Notes: generated from the letters alone by a model not told the origin. A stretch of DNA of 64,000 bases from Acidaminococcus massiliensis (GCF_900095825.1 NZ_LT608315.1:262318-326317), one strand, 5' to 3'; shown: positions 23,559-32,940, counted from the stretch's first letter. Numbers and translations: made by a program.

Positions 23559-24671
23559 TTATTTTCTTGACAATCCCGTCCCGGCAGATCCCCAAGTCCG
23601 ATAGATTTCCTCCATGGCCAGTTCTTTGGCGATGATGCCATGGGCATTCCACACAGCGGTATCTACCACATGGACATGGCCCTGACGGACGGCGGGGATG
23701 CTCTTCCACAGGGCATCCTGCTGGAGTTTTTTATATCTTTCTTCTGCGATTTTCCCGTTTTCCCCGCTGCTGGCCCCGTAGCCAGTACTGACCAGCAGGT
23801 AGTCTGCTTCCAGATCCGGAAGCCATTCCAGAGAAATGGCGTTGTTGGTCCGGCTCTGGTCCGCCGCCAGCACCATAGGCGAAGGCTTGAGATCCAGCAG
23901 ATCGTACATGAACCGATTGATGTCATTCCGGGAATAAGGATACAGCCGTACTTCCCGGTTCATCACCCGGAGAAAAGCAGTGGTGCCATTTCCCATAGCG
24001 GCATGGAGTCCCAGCCGATACACTTTGGCCTTCCCGTAGAATTCCTCCAGCCGGGCGATTCCCCGTTCTTCCTGCCCCAGAGCCATGGCAAGGGCCAAAA
24101 GAGCCGTCTCTTCCTTCCGGATGTTGAAAGCCGCGACAGGAGCGATCCGGCTCAATTTCTCGTAGACCCCCTGGTCAAAGGAATCCCGGAGAAGGATCAA
24201 ATCCGGCTTTGCCTCCTGGACTTCTTCATAGTTGACGGTCTTGGTTTCGTCATTCACGTGGAGCAGGGGCACTCCCCGTTGTTCCAGCCGGTCGTAGAGA
24301 TAGGTCCGGGGTGTGTAATTGGCCCCCACCACCGGAACCCCCAGTGCTTCCGTCAGATCTTCCAGCCGGAGGACCACGATCCGCTGGGGATTTTTCGGCA
24401 TGACTGTAGTGCCGTATTTGTGTTTCACCAGGATCCGGTCCCCGTTCTTCTGGACCAGTTTCCTGGCCCCCTGGAGCTGGCTTTCCATCCGTTTGGCAAA
24501 TTCTCGGTCAATGGCTTCTGGGGTGTCTTCCCGGGCCAGTGCTTTCTGCACCGCCGGAGACAGATTCCCGATTTCCGCAGGCTGCCGGGTCTGTCCGCAG
24601 CCAGCAGACAGGCCGATAAGGAGCAGGAGGCAGCAGCATGCTGCCAGTTTTTTGTGCAATCCGATTTCCAT
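23559..24671 (-). CDS. Iron-siderophore ABC transporter binding lipoprotein
   Basis: A 370-residue periplasmic binding protein. Signal peptide and lipobox LSAGC put a lipidated Cys at residue 25. It has the class III (FepB/FhuD/BtuF) pattern: RIVVLRLEDLTEALGVPVVGAN, EVQEAKPDLILLRDSFDQ and the C-terminal LYDLLDLKPSP and VHVVDTAVWN. It would hand ferric siderophore or a similar chelate to the FecCD-type permeases encoded upstream. An additional N-terminal region (about 30-95) is longer than usual. The next gene, the ATPase, is 10 bases away. Confidence 0.88.
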   Translation of the reverse strand: MEIGLHKKLAACCCLLLLIGLSAGCGQTRQPAEIGNLSPAVQKALAREDTPEAIDREFAKRMESQLQGARKLVQKNGDRILVKHKYGTTVMPKNPQRIVVLRLEDLTEALGVPVVGANYTPRTYLYDRLEQRGVPLLHVNDETKTVNYEEVQEAKPDLILLRDSFDQGVYEKLSRIAPVAAFNIRKEETALLALAMALGQEERGIARLEEFYGKAKVYRLGLHAAMGNGTTAFLRVMNREVRLYPYSRNDINRFMYDLLDLKPSPMVLAADQSRTNNAISLEWLPDLEADYLLVSTGYGASSGENGKIAEERYKKLQQDALWKSIPAVRQGHVHVVDTAVWNAHGIIAKELAMEEIYRTWGSAGTGLSRK

Positions 24672-24680
24672 AGGGCCCCC

Positions 24681-25472
24681 TTATCTCTTCCGAGCCCGGG
24701 AATAAGGAATGCACAGAGGCCGTCCCGTCCGGGGGTCCTGGATCAGTTCTGCATCGATGCCAAAGATGTCCCGGAGCATCTGCTGGTGGAACACTTCTTC
24801 CGGGCTTCCCTGATAAAGGATCTTGCCCTGCTTCATGGCAATAAGATGATGGGCGAACCGGGCAGCTTCATTCAATTCATGGATCACCATGATGATGGTC
24901 TTGCCGTAAGCTTCATTGAGATGGCGGACCAGTTCCAGCACCTCCATCTGGTGGGCCACATCCAAGAAACTGGTGGGTTCGTCCAAGAACAGGATGTCCG
25001 TGGTCTGGGCAATGGCCATGGCGATCCAAGCCCGCTGCCGCTGGCCCCCGGAAAGAGCCATTACGTTCCGGTCGGCAAATTCCGCCATGTCCGTCTCCTC
25101 CAGGGCCCACTGGACAATGTCCCGGTCCTCCTGGCTGCCCCGGGAAAAAAAGGGCCCATGGTAAGGTGCCCGTCCGTACATCACCAGCTCTCGGACGGTG
25201 AGTTCCCCGGGAGCCGAAGGATTCTGGGGCAGGATGCCCACTTTCCGGGCCAGCTGCCGGCTGTCATAGTCCCAGAGGGATTTTCCTCCCAGTTTCACCG
25301 TACCTCCCAGAGGCGGGATGATCCGGCAGATGGTCTTCAAAAGAGTGGATTTGCCGCAGCCATTGGCCCCGATGAGGGCCGTGATCTGACCGGAAGGGAT
25401 AGGAAACGTCAAATGTTGGCTGATGGCCTTCTCCCCATAACCGGTGGAAAGATCTTCGATATGCAATTCCAT
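24681..25472 (-). CDS. Siderophore ABC transporter ATPase (FepC/FhuC-like)
   Basis: A 263-residue ATPase with Walker A GANGCGKST, signature LSGGQRQRA and Walker B ILFLDEPTSFLD. The MYGRAPYHGPFF segment before the signature is typical of FepC/FhuC proteins. Start 25472 is chosen because AAAGGAG lies about seven bases upstream; the longer frame to 25496 overlaps the permease without a better site. It is encoded between the permease and the binding protein, in one operon. Confidence 0.92.
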   Translation of the reverse strand: MELHIEDLSTGYGEKAISQHLTFPIPSGQITALIGANGCGKSTLLKTICRIIPPLGGTVKLGGKSLWDYDSRQLARKVGILPQNPSAPGELTVRELVMYGRAPYHGPFFSRGSQEDRDIVQWALEETDMAEFADRNVMALSGGQRQRAWIAMAIAQTTDILFLDEPTSFLDVAHQMEVLELVRHLNEAYGKTIIMVIHELNEAARFAHHLIAMKQGKILYQGSPEEVFHQQMLRDIFGIDAELIQDPRTGRPLCIPYSRARKR

Positions 25473-25492
25473 GGATAACTCCTTTCCAAGGT

Positions 25493-26530
25493 TCATTTTC
25501 GGGTCCGTACCAGGATGTACAGGAAATAGGGAGCCCCCAGGATGGAAATCACGATCCCCAGGAGCATTTCATCCGGGGCGATGATCACCCTTCCCACCCA
25601 GTCCGCAGCCAGGACCAAAAGAGATCCCAGCACCGCCGTAAAGGGCAGCAGCCGAAAGAAATCCGCTCCCGCCAGCCGCCGGGCGATATGGGGACAGATG
25701 AGGCCCACAAAGCCGATATTTCCTCCGATGGCCACACAGGAAGCCGCCAGGACCACCCCGGCCATGAGATAGAGGAACCGGGCCCGGTTGATGGGGAGTC
25801 CCAGGCCAATGGCCGTTTCGTCCGCCAGGCTCAGCAAGTTCAGGTCCATGGAACGGCTCCAGAGGAGCAGTCCCAAGAGCAGTACCACAGGGGCCAGGGC
25901 AGCTGCATGGATCCAGGTATTCCCGGACAGGCTGCCGATGATCCAGGTATTGACGATGTGGAATTTCTGAGGATCCAGCCGGACCACCAGCAGCAGCTGG
26001 AGGGCATGGATACCGGCCGTCAGGGCGATTCCCGTAAGCACCAGCCGGTAGGGGGACAGGGTCCGCCCCTTCCGGTAGGCCAGCCGATAAATCAGGAGAG
26101 CCGCCAGGGCCGCTCCCGCCACCGCCGCCAGGGGCAGCTGCCAGAAGGGGCTGGGGGCGCTGGTATCCCGGGCATAGATCAGAAGCATCACAAAAAGACC
26201 TGCACCGGCATTGACTCCCAGGAGACTGGGGCTGGCCAGTTCGTTCCGGGAAATGGTCTGGAACAGTGCCCCGGACATAGCCAAACCGCCGCCCACCAGG
26301 ACAGCCAGGAGGGATCGCACCATCCGGAAATCGAATACGGTCAGCCGCTGAGCCTCCGTACCTCCTCCCAGGAGGACCTGCCACAGCTCTCGGTCCGAAA
26401 GATGGGCGAACCCGGTACGGAGATGGACATAGAACATCAGGACAGTGGCCAGGATCAGGAAAGCAAAGGACAGGAGGAACCGTCCCTTCCCCTTGTGCCG
26501 GCCAGTCGTTTTCTGCAAAGGATTTGCCAT
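25493..26530 (-). CDS. Siderophore ABC permease, FecCD family (FepG-like)
   Basis: A 345-residue permease with eight to ten membrane helices. Family landmarks are GGGLAMSGALFQTISRNELASPSLLGVNAGAG near the N-terminal third and GNIGFVGLICPHIAR with GLPINRAR in the second half. The start codon overlaps the stop of the upstream permease (TGATG). With 26530-27522 it would form the heterodimeric channel. Confidence 0.92.
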   Translation of the reverse strand: MANPLQKTTGRHKGKGRFLLSFAFLILATVLMFYVHLRTGFAHLSDRELWQVLLGGGTEAQRLTVFDFRMVRSLLAVLVGGGLAMSGALFQTISRNELASPSLLGVNAGAGLFVMLLIYARDTSAPSPFWQLPLAAVAGAALAALLIYRLAYRKGRTLSPYRLVLTGIALTAGIHALQLLLVVRLDPQKFHIVNTWIIGSLSGNTWIHAAALAPVVLLLGLLLWSRSMDLNLLSLADETAIGLGLPINRARFLYLMAGVVLAASCVAIGGNIGFVGLICPHIARRLAGADFFRLLPFTAVLGSLLVLAADWVGRVIIAPDEMLLGIVISILGAPYFLYILVRTRK

Positions 26531-27522
26531 CAGACACCCTTCCTTTCCCGATTGGCCAAGACCATGAAAAAGGGTACTCCGATCAAGGCGGTAATGGCTC
26601 CCAGCGGCGTCTCATAGGGAGGATTCACCAGCCGGGCGCCAATGTCTGCCAGCAGCACCAACAAGGTGCCAGCCAGGGCAGAAGCCGGGAGTACCACCCG
26701 GTAGTCGATGCCCACCAGTTTCCGGACCATATGGGGCGTCACCAGGCCCACAAAGCCAATGGGGCCGGCCAAAGCCACCGCGGAACCGCTCAAAAGCAGC
26801 ACCACGGCCCCCGCCAGGAACCGGATTTTCCCCAACTGGGCACCCAGGCCCACAGCCAATTCGTCCCCGAAACTAAGGAGGGTCACCTGCCGAGAAATGG
26901 CCAAGGCGATCCCCAGTCCCAGCAGGGTCCAGGGCCCCACCCGGAAAATCTGTTCCAGACGGATGCCGCTGAGACCGCCAGCAGTCCAGTAGCTCAAGTC
27001 CTGGGCCACATCAAAGAACACCACCAGCATCCGGGTGGCTGCGGTAAAAATGGCACTGATAGCGGTGCCGGCCAGGGCCAGGTACACCGGAGTGGCTTTG
27101 CCTCCCAGCCGGCTGGCCACCAGCAGGATGATCCCAGTGGCGAAGGCAGCCCCCAGGAAGGAAAAGCCCACCGTCTGGTTCAGGGTGGCTTCCGGCAGCA
27201 GGATCATGGCCAGAGCCATGCCAAAGCTGGCTCCAGAATTGATGCCCAGGATGGAAGGACTGGCCATGGGATTGTTGGTGATGCCCTGCATCAGGGCTCC
27301 AGACACGGCAAAGCTGCTGCCGCAGAGGAGTGCCGCCAGAAGGCGGGGCCAGCGCAGGGTACGGATGATCAACTCCTGGAAATTTTCCCCGTCATAAGCG
27401 GAAAATGAGGCCAGGATGGTGGATAAAGGGATATCCCGAGCCCCCACGGTCAGGGAAAACAGGCCCAGTCCCAGGACCAGCCCCGCCAACAGGATCCCCC
27501 AAAAGAGTTGTTTCAAAGGCAA
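26530..27522 (-). CDS. Siderophore ABC permease, FecCD family (FepD-like)
   Basis: A 330-residue FecCD permease with CGSSFAVSGALMQGITNNPMASPSILGINSGAS, and GPIGFVGLVTPHMVRKLVG in the second half. AGGAGG lies eight bases before a TTG at 27522; a GTG at 27531 overlaps the ribosome binding site, so TTG is the likely start. It is the first gene of the ABC part of the uptake operon and is separated from the receptor gene by a terminator. Confidence 0.88.
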   Translation of the reverse strand: MPLKQLFWGILLAGLVLGLGLFSLTVGARDIPLSTILASFSAYDGENFQELIIRTLRWPRLLAALLCGSSFAVSGALMQGITNNPMASPSILGINSGASFGMALAMILLPEATLNQTVGFSFLGAAFATGIILLVASRLGGKATPVYLALAGTAISAIFTAATRMLVVFFDVAQDLSYWTAGGLSGIRLEQIFRVGPWTLLGLGIALAISRQVTLLSFGDELAVGLGAQLGKIRFLAGAVVLLLSGSAVALAGPIGFVGLVTPHMVRKLVGIDYRVVLPASALAGTLLVLLADIGARLVNPPYETPLGAITALIGVPFFMVLANRERKGV

Positions 27523-27541
27523 AAGATTCACCTCCTAAAAG

Positions 27542-27575
27542 AAAAAGGGGCTGTTGCATGGGCAACAGCCCCTTT
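27542..27575 (-). terminator. Terminator after the TonB-dependent receptor
   Basis: Stem GGGGCTGTTGC/GCAACAGCCCC with a 4-base loop, flanked by A and T runs. On the minus strand the run is TTTTTC. It separates the exb/tonB/receptor genes from the ABC genes. Confidence 0.75.
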
Positions 27576-27576
27576 A

Positions 27577-27608
27577 GGTCGCGGGCCGTGAGTCGCGGGC
27601 CATGAGAC
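27577..27608. repeat. GTCGCGGGCC repeat, copy 1
   Basis: GGTCGCGGGCC...GAGTCGCGGGCC directly next to a terminator hairpin. The same pattern follows the terminator at 60896-60935. Confidence 0.6.
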
Positions 27609-27627
27609 CGGGCTGTTCCCCAGCCCC

Positions 27628-29781
27628 TTAAAACTTCATTTCCAACGACACCAGGGCGGTGCGGCCGGTCCCCAGATACAGAGCCGGGGTAGAACCGTTC
27701 AGGGCGTTCCAGTAGGATTTGTTCAGCAGGTTGTACACATCCGCCCGGAGCGTCATGGGATGATGGCCAAAGCCGGTGAATTCATACTTCACTCCCGCAT
27801 CCCAACGGTACCACTGGGGCACCTTGGTCGTATTGGCCTGGTCCACATAGGCAGATCCGTTATAGGTGACCCGGGTATTCACGGACAGGCCCTTCACTCC
27901 GTGGATGTCCTGTTCCGCTCCTACCACAGCAGTCCATTTGGGGATGCCCATTTCATAGTTCCCCTGATAATCCGCATCCTCCGTGTACTTGGCGTCCATG
28001 TACATCAGACTGCCCCACAGCCGGGTCCCCTTCACCGGTTCCCCGGAGAGAGAAGCTTCCACACCCCTGTGCCGGACTTCTCCGCTGGAAGTGAGCACAT
28101 CATCCTTTTCCATGGATCCGTTCTGTTTGATCTGGAAGGCGCTGAGGGTGGCCAGAGCTTTGCCCATATCGTACTTCACCCCGGCTTCCACCTGTTTGGC
28201 CTTATAGGGGGAAAGCACGGCTCCGTCGTTCTTGTAGCCGCCGCTGACTACATCCCCGGCAGTGAGCCCTTCGATGTAGTTGGCATACAGAGAAACCCGT
28301 TTGCCCAGTTTCTTTACCACCCCGAAAGCAGGGGTCCAGGCGTCAGAATCATAGCTGGCACTGCCGGTGTACACATCCTGCTTCACCTTCTGGTACCGGC
28401 CCCCCAAGATGAAGGTCCAATCCTCTCCCGGATTGGAGATCACATCCGTCAAGGCAATCCCGCTGAGGGTGGTCTCATCATTGAGCGGTTCCTGCCAGGA
28501 CCGGTCCAGAGGATTGGTTCCCCAGGCCGGATGGTCGTAGCTGGTGGAGAAATAGGCGCCGGTCCGGTTGGACATGTACCGTTTCATGTTGTACCGGTTG
28601 GCGGACAATGTCACTTCATGCTTCCATTCCCCGGTGCGGAACTTATCCTTGACCCCCACTTCCATGGAATTGGCCTTGTTGATCTGGTTGTTCACATGGT
28701 ACCGGATGCTGGCAGTGCCTTTGGCGTTGAGCCGGAAGTCGTTGTACAGGTATTCCATCTTGGTTTCCCGGGCTCCGATGGCAAAGTAGGCGTTCACATT
28801 GTCATCAAACTTGTAATCATACTTATACATGCCGTATTTTTCCGTTACGTGCCGGAAGGTGTCCGGAGCGCCGTACTTTTTGTTGTGGTCTGCAGAAGGC
28901 AGATCTTTGACCCCCAGATAACCGGATCCGAAAGTAAGACGGTACTGCATGTTGTCGATTTTGTTGTAGGCATAGCCCAGGTCCAGGGACATTTTGGATT
29001 TCCCCACCTGGTGATCGATCCCCAGGGTCATGGCATTGGTATTGATGCTTTCATCGCTGTTGGAAGTGCTGCCGTTGGTGTGGAACACATTCAGCCGCAC
29101 CCCTGTTTTCCCGTCTTCCGTCCGATGGCTCAGATCCAGATCCTGGCCGAACTGCCGGCCGTTCCCGAAGGAAAGGGTCAGGCTGTTCTGGTGTTCCCCG
29201 GCCTTGGCCCGTTTGGGCACAAAGTTGATGTTGCCCCCTACGGAGCCGTTGGGCGCCATGCCGTACAAGAGTGCCCCGGGCCCTTTCAGCACTTCCACCC
29301 GGTCCAGGCCTTCCACCCCGGAATAGAACCGGGGAGCCACCCCATAGAGGCCATTGAAGGAAACATCCTGCTGGGTAGATTTGAAGCCCCGGATATTCCA
29401 GGCCTGGGAAGCCCCGGACAGAGTCTGGTCCGTAGTAGAAGCATCGTTGGCGATCACATCATTGACACTGGCTGCCTGCCGGTCCTGGATCATCTTTTCC
29501 GTAAAGGTGGTCATGTTGAAGGGCGTGGTCATCACATCCCGCTTGCCCAGGGTGCCGTAATCCGCCGTCCGGGCCGTATTGCCCCCGGCGATTTCATCCG
29601 GTGCCTCCGGTTCTGCCGGAATATCCACTGATTCTGCCTTAGGTTCTTCATACCGGTCCACCGTCACCGTGCTGTCATCGAGCTGGTAGGTGGGCATGGC
29701 CCCTGCCACTCCGGGCAGTGCCTGGAAACACAGGGTCCAGAGGATGGCCCCGGTCAGTTTTTTCGATACGCTTTTTCTCAT
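27628..29781 (-). CDS. TonB-dependent outer-membrane siderophore receptor
   Basis: A 717-residue receptor. A signal peptide (cut about AGA-MP) is followed by a plug domain (about 45-180: NMTTFTEKMIQDR, SVNDVIANDAS, WNIRGF, RVEVLKGPGALLYG) and a 22-strand type barrel ending in the terminal aromatic signature LVSLEMKF. It resembles FhuE/FoxA-type ferric siderophore receptors. The start at 29781 has AGGAG eight bases upstream. Energy would come from ExbB, ExbD and TonB encoded upstream; cargo then passes to the ABC importer downstream. Confidence 0.92.
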   Translation of the reverse strand: MRKSVSKKLTGAILWTLCFQALPGVAGAMPTYQLDDSTVTVDRYEEPKAESVDIPAEPEAPDEIAGGNTARTADYGTLGKRDVMTTPFNMTTFTEKMIQDRQAASVNDVIANDASTTDQTLSGASQAWNIRGFKSTQQDVSFNGLYGVAPRFYSGVEGLDRVEVLKGPGALLYGMAPNGSVGGNINFVPKRAKAGEHQNSLTLSFGNGRQFGQDLDLSHRTEDGKTGVRLNVFHTNGSTSNSDESINTNAMTLGIDHQVGKSKMSLDLGYAYNKIDNMQYRLTFGSGYLGVKDLPSADHNKKYGAPDTFRHVTEKYGMYKYDYKFDDNVNAYFAIGARETKMEYLYNDFRLNAKGTASIRYHVNNQINKANSMEVGVKDKFRTGEWKHEVTLSANRYNMKRYMSNRTGAYFSTSYDHPAWGTNPLDRSWQEPLNDETTLSGIALTDVISNPGEDWTFILGGRYQKVKQDVYTGSASYDSDAWTPAFGVVKKLGKRVSLYANYIEGLTAGDVVSGGYKNDGAVLSPYKAKQVEAGVKYDMGKALATLSAFQIKQNGSMEKDDVLTSSGEVRHRGVEASLSGEPVKGTRLWGSLMYMDAKYTEDADYQGNYEMGIPKWTAVVGAEQDIHGVKGLSVNTRVTYNGSAYVDQANTTKVPQWYRWDAGVKYEFTGFGHHPMTLRADVYNLLNKSYWNALNGSTPALYLGTGRTALVSLEMKF

Positions 29782-29809
29782 CACAAAAACTCCTATCTGT
29801 TCATTCTCC

Positions 29810-30556
29810 TTACCGGACGGCAAAATGGATGTTGGTATGGCTGCCGCAGGCTACCGGCCGGCCGCTGCTGTTGAGGGCCGGAGAGAAAGTATATTCATAA
29901 ACCGCCGCCAGGGCAGCTGCATCCATCTCCGGATACCCGGAGGAACTGTCCACGGAAGCGCTGGTCACACTGCCGTCAGCTCCCACCACGAAGGAAACCC
30001 CCACGGTACCCGTGGCATTCTTTTTCCGCAGGCTGGCCGGATATTCCGGCTGGGCCCGATAGGTGATCTTGGGAGGTACTTCCGGAGTCAAAGCATCCGG
30101 ATTGGCTGTACCGCCGCCACCGCCTCCATGGCCGGAGCCGGACCCGCTGCCGGATCCATCTCCCGTTCCGCTGCCATTTCCATTGCCGGAACCACTGCCG
30201 GACCCGCTGCCAGCCCCATTATTTTTTTCTCCGGCCGTCCCAGATACTGTCTGGGGAGCAGGGCCTTGCTGTTCTTTCTTTTTTTCCACTGCCGGGACGT
30301 TTTCCTCTGGAATGGCCACTTCATCCACCGAAGTTTCCACTTCCGGAGCCGCCGGTTCCGGGCTGGCTTCTCCCTGGGAACCGCCGCCTCCCCCTTCGTC
30401 TCCACCGGACACGTCATAGAGAGCCACTTCCGTCAGATCTTTGGGTTCATGGGCAGCCATGCTGAAAATCCCGGTAAGGGAAAGCAGCAAAAGCAGCACT
30501 GCATGGATTCCCAGGGAAGCCCCCCAGACCATGAAATCTTCTCGTCTGTTCCTCAT
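29810..30556 (-). CDS. tonB: TonB energy-transducing protein with Gly/Ser linker
   Basis: A 248-residue protein with one N-terminal membrane helix (about 12-34), an acidic then Gly/Ser/Asn-rich linker, and a C-terminal TonB domain (about 162-248) with YPASLRKKNATGTVGVSFVV and a GYPEMDAAALAAV segment. The usual Pro-Lys/Pro-Glu spacer that spans the periplasm is replaced by a GSG/GNG repeat (about 113-153). It overlaps nothing and is 12 bases from exbD. It would connect ExbBD to the receptor encoded next. Confidence 0.9.
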   Translation of the reverse strand: MRNRREDFMVWGASLGIHAVLLLLLSLTGIFSMAAHEPKDLTEVALYDVSGGDEGGGGGSQGEASPEPAAPEVETSVDEVAIPEENVPAVEKKKEQQGPAPQTVSGTAGEKNNGAGSGSGSGSGNGNGSGTGDGSGSGSGSGHGGGGGGTANPDALTPEVPPKITYRAQPEYPASLRKKNATGTVGVSFVVGADGSVTSASVDSSSGYPEMDAAALAAVYEYTFSPALNSSGRPVACGSHTNIHFAVR

Positions 30557-30567
30557 TCCCTGCGCTC

Positions 30568-30972
30568 CTATTTCTTGTCCGCCGCCAAGGCGAACCGGCT
30601 GATCCCAGCCCCCTTCAGGGCATCCATCAGCTGCATCAGAGTCCCGTAATCCACCGTTTCATCGGCCCGGATAGCCACTGCAAACCGGCTGTTTTTGCTC
30701 TGTTCCACCTGAGCCCGGCGGAGCAGATCATCCTGGGTGATGGGCTTGTCTTCCAGCCACAGGCTTCCGTCTTTTTTCAGAGTCACCAGATAGGTGACGG
30801 AGAGATTGGTCTCCACGTTCTTGGCCTTGGGCATATTCACATCCACGGTCTTCAAGTCCACCATGGACATGGTGCTGATCATGAAGAACACCAACAGGAA
30901 GAACATGATGTCGATCATGGGGATGATGATGATCTCTGGTTTCTCGAACTGTCTCGGATCACGCAGCTTCAT
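30568..30972 (-). CDS. exbD: ExbD proton-channel subunit
   Basis: A 134-residue protein with one membrane helix (about 16-38) that holds the essential Asp in PMIDIMFFLLVFFM. The periplasmic part (RADETVDYGTLMQLMDALK) matches ExbD/TolR. Start 30972 lies within the end of exbB (14-base overlap), with AGGTG upstream. Works with ExbB and TonB. Confidence 0.92.
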   Translation of the reverse strand: MKLRDPRQFEKPEIIIIPMIDIMFFLLVFFMISTMSMVDLKTVDVNMPKAKNVETNLSVTYLVTLKKDGSLWLEDKPITQDDLLRRAQVEQSKNSRFAVAIRADETVDYGTLMQLMDALKGAGISRFALAADKK

Positions 30973-31603
30973 GAGTCGCCACACCTGCCTTCAGGACACT
31001 GGACCGCTTGGCTTCCAGTTCAGAGAAAACCTGTTCCATGTCGGTGATGATCCCTTCGATCCGCTGTTTGAAGTAGGAGTGGACCACCAGAGCTGCCAGC
31101 GCCACAAAAATCCCGCTGGCGGTGGCAATCAGGGCTTCCCCCACCCCCCCGGTGATGGCCATGGCCCCGGAAGAGGTGTTCAGCACGCTGAAAGCGCCGA
31201 TCATCCCGGTAATGGTCCCCAGGAGCCCCAGGAGAGGCGCCATGGTGACCACCACACTGAGGAAGTATAGTTTGGCGTTGAACTGGCTCAGCATGATCCC
31301 CGACTGGATTTCCAGATAGGAAGCCAAGCCCTGGCTGTCTTCCAGATAGCCGTCAGCTGCTTCACAGATCACTTCCGCCATGGTTCCATGGGATTCCCGG
31401 GCCAGGGCAAAAGCTTGGGCGTATTCTTTCTGATGGAGCAGTCCATAGAATTCCCGGGCAAACTGCCGGCCGGAATCACTGCGCTTGAAGAACAGATACC
31501 GGTCGATGGCGATGGCCACCACTGCTAAAGAAAGCAGCAGCAGGATATACATCACATAGCCGCCCTTATGAAAAATCTCCACCATTGCACTTACGTTGTT
31601 CAT
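30959..31603 (-). CDS. exbB: ExbB proton-channel subunit (MotA/TolQ/ExbB family)
   Basis: A 214-residue protein with three membrane helices (about 14-34, 105-130, 145-175). The segment LLGLLGTITGMIGAF and GVGEALIATASGIFVALAALV are family signatures. It heads the operon exbB-exbD-tonB-receptor. The upstream region carries several GTTAGTAAT half-sites, so iron control is likely. Confidence 0.92.
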   Translation of the reverse strand: MNNVSAMVEIFHKGGYVMYILLLLSLAVVAIAIDRYLFFKRSDSGRQFAREFYGLLHQKEYAQAFALARESHGTMAEVICEAADGYLEDSQGLASYLEIQSGIMLSQFNAKLYFLSVVVTMAPLLGLLGTITGMIGAFSVLNTSSGAMAITGGVGEALIATASGIFVALAALVVHSYFKQRIEGIITDMEQVFSELEAKRSSVLKAGVATHEAA

Positions 31604-31615
31604 GGTTCCTCCTTT

Positions 31616-31654
31616 TGTACTAACCAGTTTAAATATATATTAGATATTACTAAC
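31616..31654 (-). promoter_or_regulatory. Fur-like operator region before exbB
   Basis: On the minus strand GTTAG-N6-CTAAT (31639-31654) matches the flavodoxin site at 14153-14168 at most positions, and a further GGTTAGTAC half lies at 31616-31624. Two more GTTAG halves occur on the plus strand near 31813 and 31843. Regulation by iron is inferred. Confidence 0.5.
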
Positions 31655-31891
31655 CAATATTCATGGGATACTTCTCCATTTTATCCCAGTATATTCAAGA
31701 AAAGTAAGTGATTTTCTTCATTTATAAGAAAACATGAATGTTGCAAATAAGTTTGTATTCTTATTTTCGTTTCATTTTGAACATTTTTAAGTTAAATCGC
31801 TCTATTATTATAGTTAGTAATTATTTTATTTTCAATATTAAAGTTAGTTGTTCATATTATCTTACTGTACGTCACAGTTTTGACAAATAAA

Positions 31892-31940
31892 CGAGGAGTT
31901 GCTGCACGTAGTCTGTGCAGCAACTCCTCGTTTTATCTTT
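31892..31940 (-). terminator. Terminator hairpin in the 431-base exbB/rraA spacer
   Basis: A perfect stem CGAGGAGTTGCTGCAC/GTGCAGCAACTCCTCG with a 7-base loop, followed on the plus strand by TTTTATCTTTT. It lies 95 bases beyond the stop of the aldolase gene at 32035. The rest of the spacer is AT-rich with the GTTAG half-sites and no gene. Confidence 0.65.
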
Positions 31941-32034
31941 TTTCTATCTTTCTGAAAGCAATGCAACATTTATCCCATCAAACCTGGATATTCTGTCCAA
32001 TTTCACTTATTGTCGTTAAAATTATTTTCCATTT

Positions 32035-32736
32035 TTATTTATAGTAAGTTCCATCGATAATTTCAACTTTTTTCTCTTCTATCAGTTTGTTCACCCAATC
32101 CCGATTCGATTTACCTTCCTGCGTCAATTTTAGTTTAGATTCATCTTTTTCCTGAAATGCTCTGGCATTCTTCAATACCGTCTCTGCTTCCTGCAATGGA
32201 ATGACAATGACACCGTCCTGATCCATGACGATGATATCACCAGGGTTGATGCTAATACCTCCACAAGAAATGGGCACATTGATGTCACCAGGCCCTTCTT
32301 TATATGGGCCAGCTGGATTGGTTCCTGTAGCGTAAATGGGCATTTCCATCTGGCGAACCGCATCGATATCCCGAATAGGACCATCGATGATGATGCCCGC
32401 CGCACCTGTGGAAGCCAAGTAAGTGAACATGATTTCTCCAATCAGAGATCGGTACATCTCGCCTCCATCGTTAGAAACAATCAATACATCTCCAGGTTTA
32501 GCCATATTCAGAGCCTGGTGGAGCATCAAATTATCTCCGCTGCGTGTTTTAATGGTTAAAGCTCGGCCTGCTGTAATTGGTCTTTTAGGCGCGCTCTGGA
32601 GTTGAATACGGGGATGCATCCCCACCAGCCGTCCCATTGTATCAGAGATATTAGCTGCAGGGATGGACCCAAAAGCATCCAGCAATTCCTGGGGAGCTTC
32701 CGGTTTTTTCAAAAAGATACGATTTCCAATAGTCAT
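32035..32736 (-). CDS. RraA-like protein / 4-hydroxy-4-methyl-2-oxoglutarate aldolase family
   Basis: A 233-residue protein of the RraA-like fold. Typical parts are NISDTMGRL, the GE-x-x-x-x-x-A/S segment LIGEIMFTYLASTG, and IIIDGPIRDIDAVRQM with the Arg-Asp pair that binds substrate and metal in HMG aldolase/oxaloacetate decarboxylase. VMDQDGVIVIP near the C-terminus is also conserved. It probably cleaves or decarboxylates a 2-oxo acid; RNase E inhibition is not expected. AAAGGTGG precedes the start. The gene is AT-rich compared with its left neighbours and lies with a LysR regulator and a 2-hydroxyacid dehydrogenase. Confidence 0.85.
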   Translation of the reverse strand: MTIGNRIFLKKPEAPQELLDAFGSIPAANISDTMGRLVGMHPRIQLQSAPKRPITAGRALTIKTRSGDNLMLHQALNMAKPGDVLIVSNDGGEMYRSLIGEIMFTYLASTGAAGIIIDGPIRDIDAVRQMEMPIYATGTNPAGPYKEGPGDINVPISCGGISINPGDIIVMDQDGVIVIPLQEAETVLKNARAFQEKDESKLKLTQEGKSNRDWVNKLIEEKKVEIIDGTYYK

Positions 32737-32940
32737 TGCAATTCCACCTTTCTGTGTCCCTTTTAGACAGTACTATATTCAAAAAAGCTTTTCATCCAGA
32801 CAGTTGTTGGTAATTTCATCTTACTCTTTTCCTTGCATCTCTATATTTTTATTATTATTGAAATCGGTAAATAATTCAAATATAAATTATTTCACCTTTT
32901 ATATGTACAAAAAGGAATACCATTTAAGCAAAAAATAATA

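Noticed and set aside
27760-29631. A 623-codon open frame on the plus strand opposite the TonB-dependent receptor
   Set aside because: Antisense shadow; no domain and no start signal, while the minus strand has plug and barrel signatures.
32035-32736. RNase E inhibitor RraA
   Set aside because: The protein is longer than RraA, keeps the aldolase/decarboxylase residues and lies with carboxylate metabolism genes, so an enzyme role is favoured.
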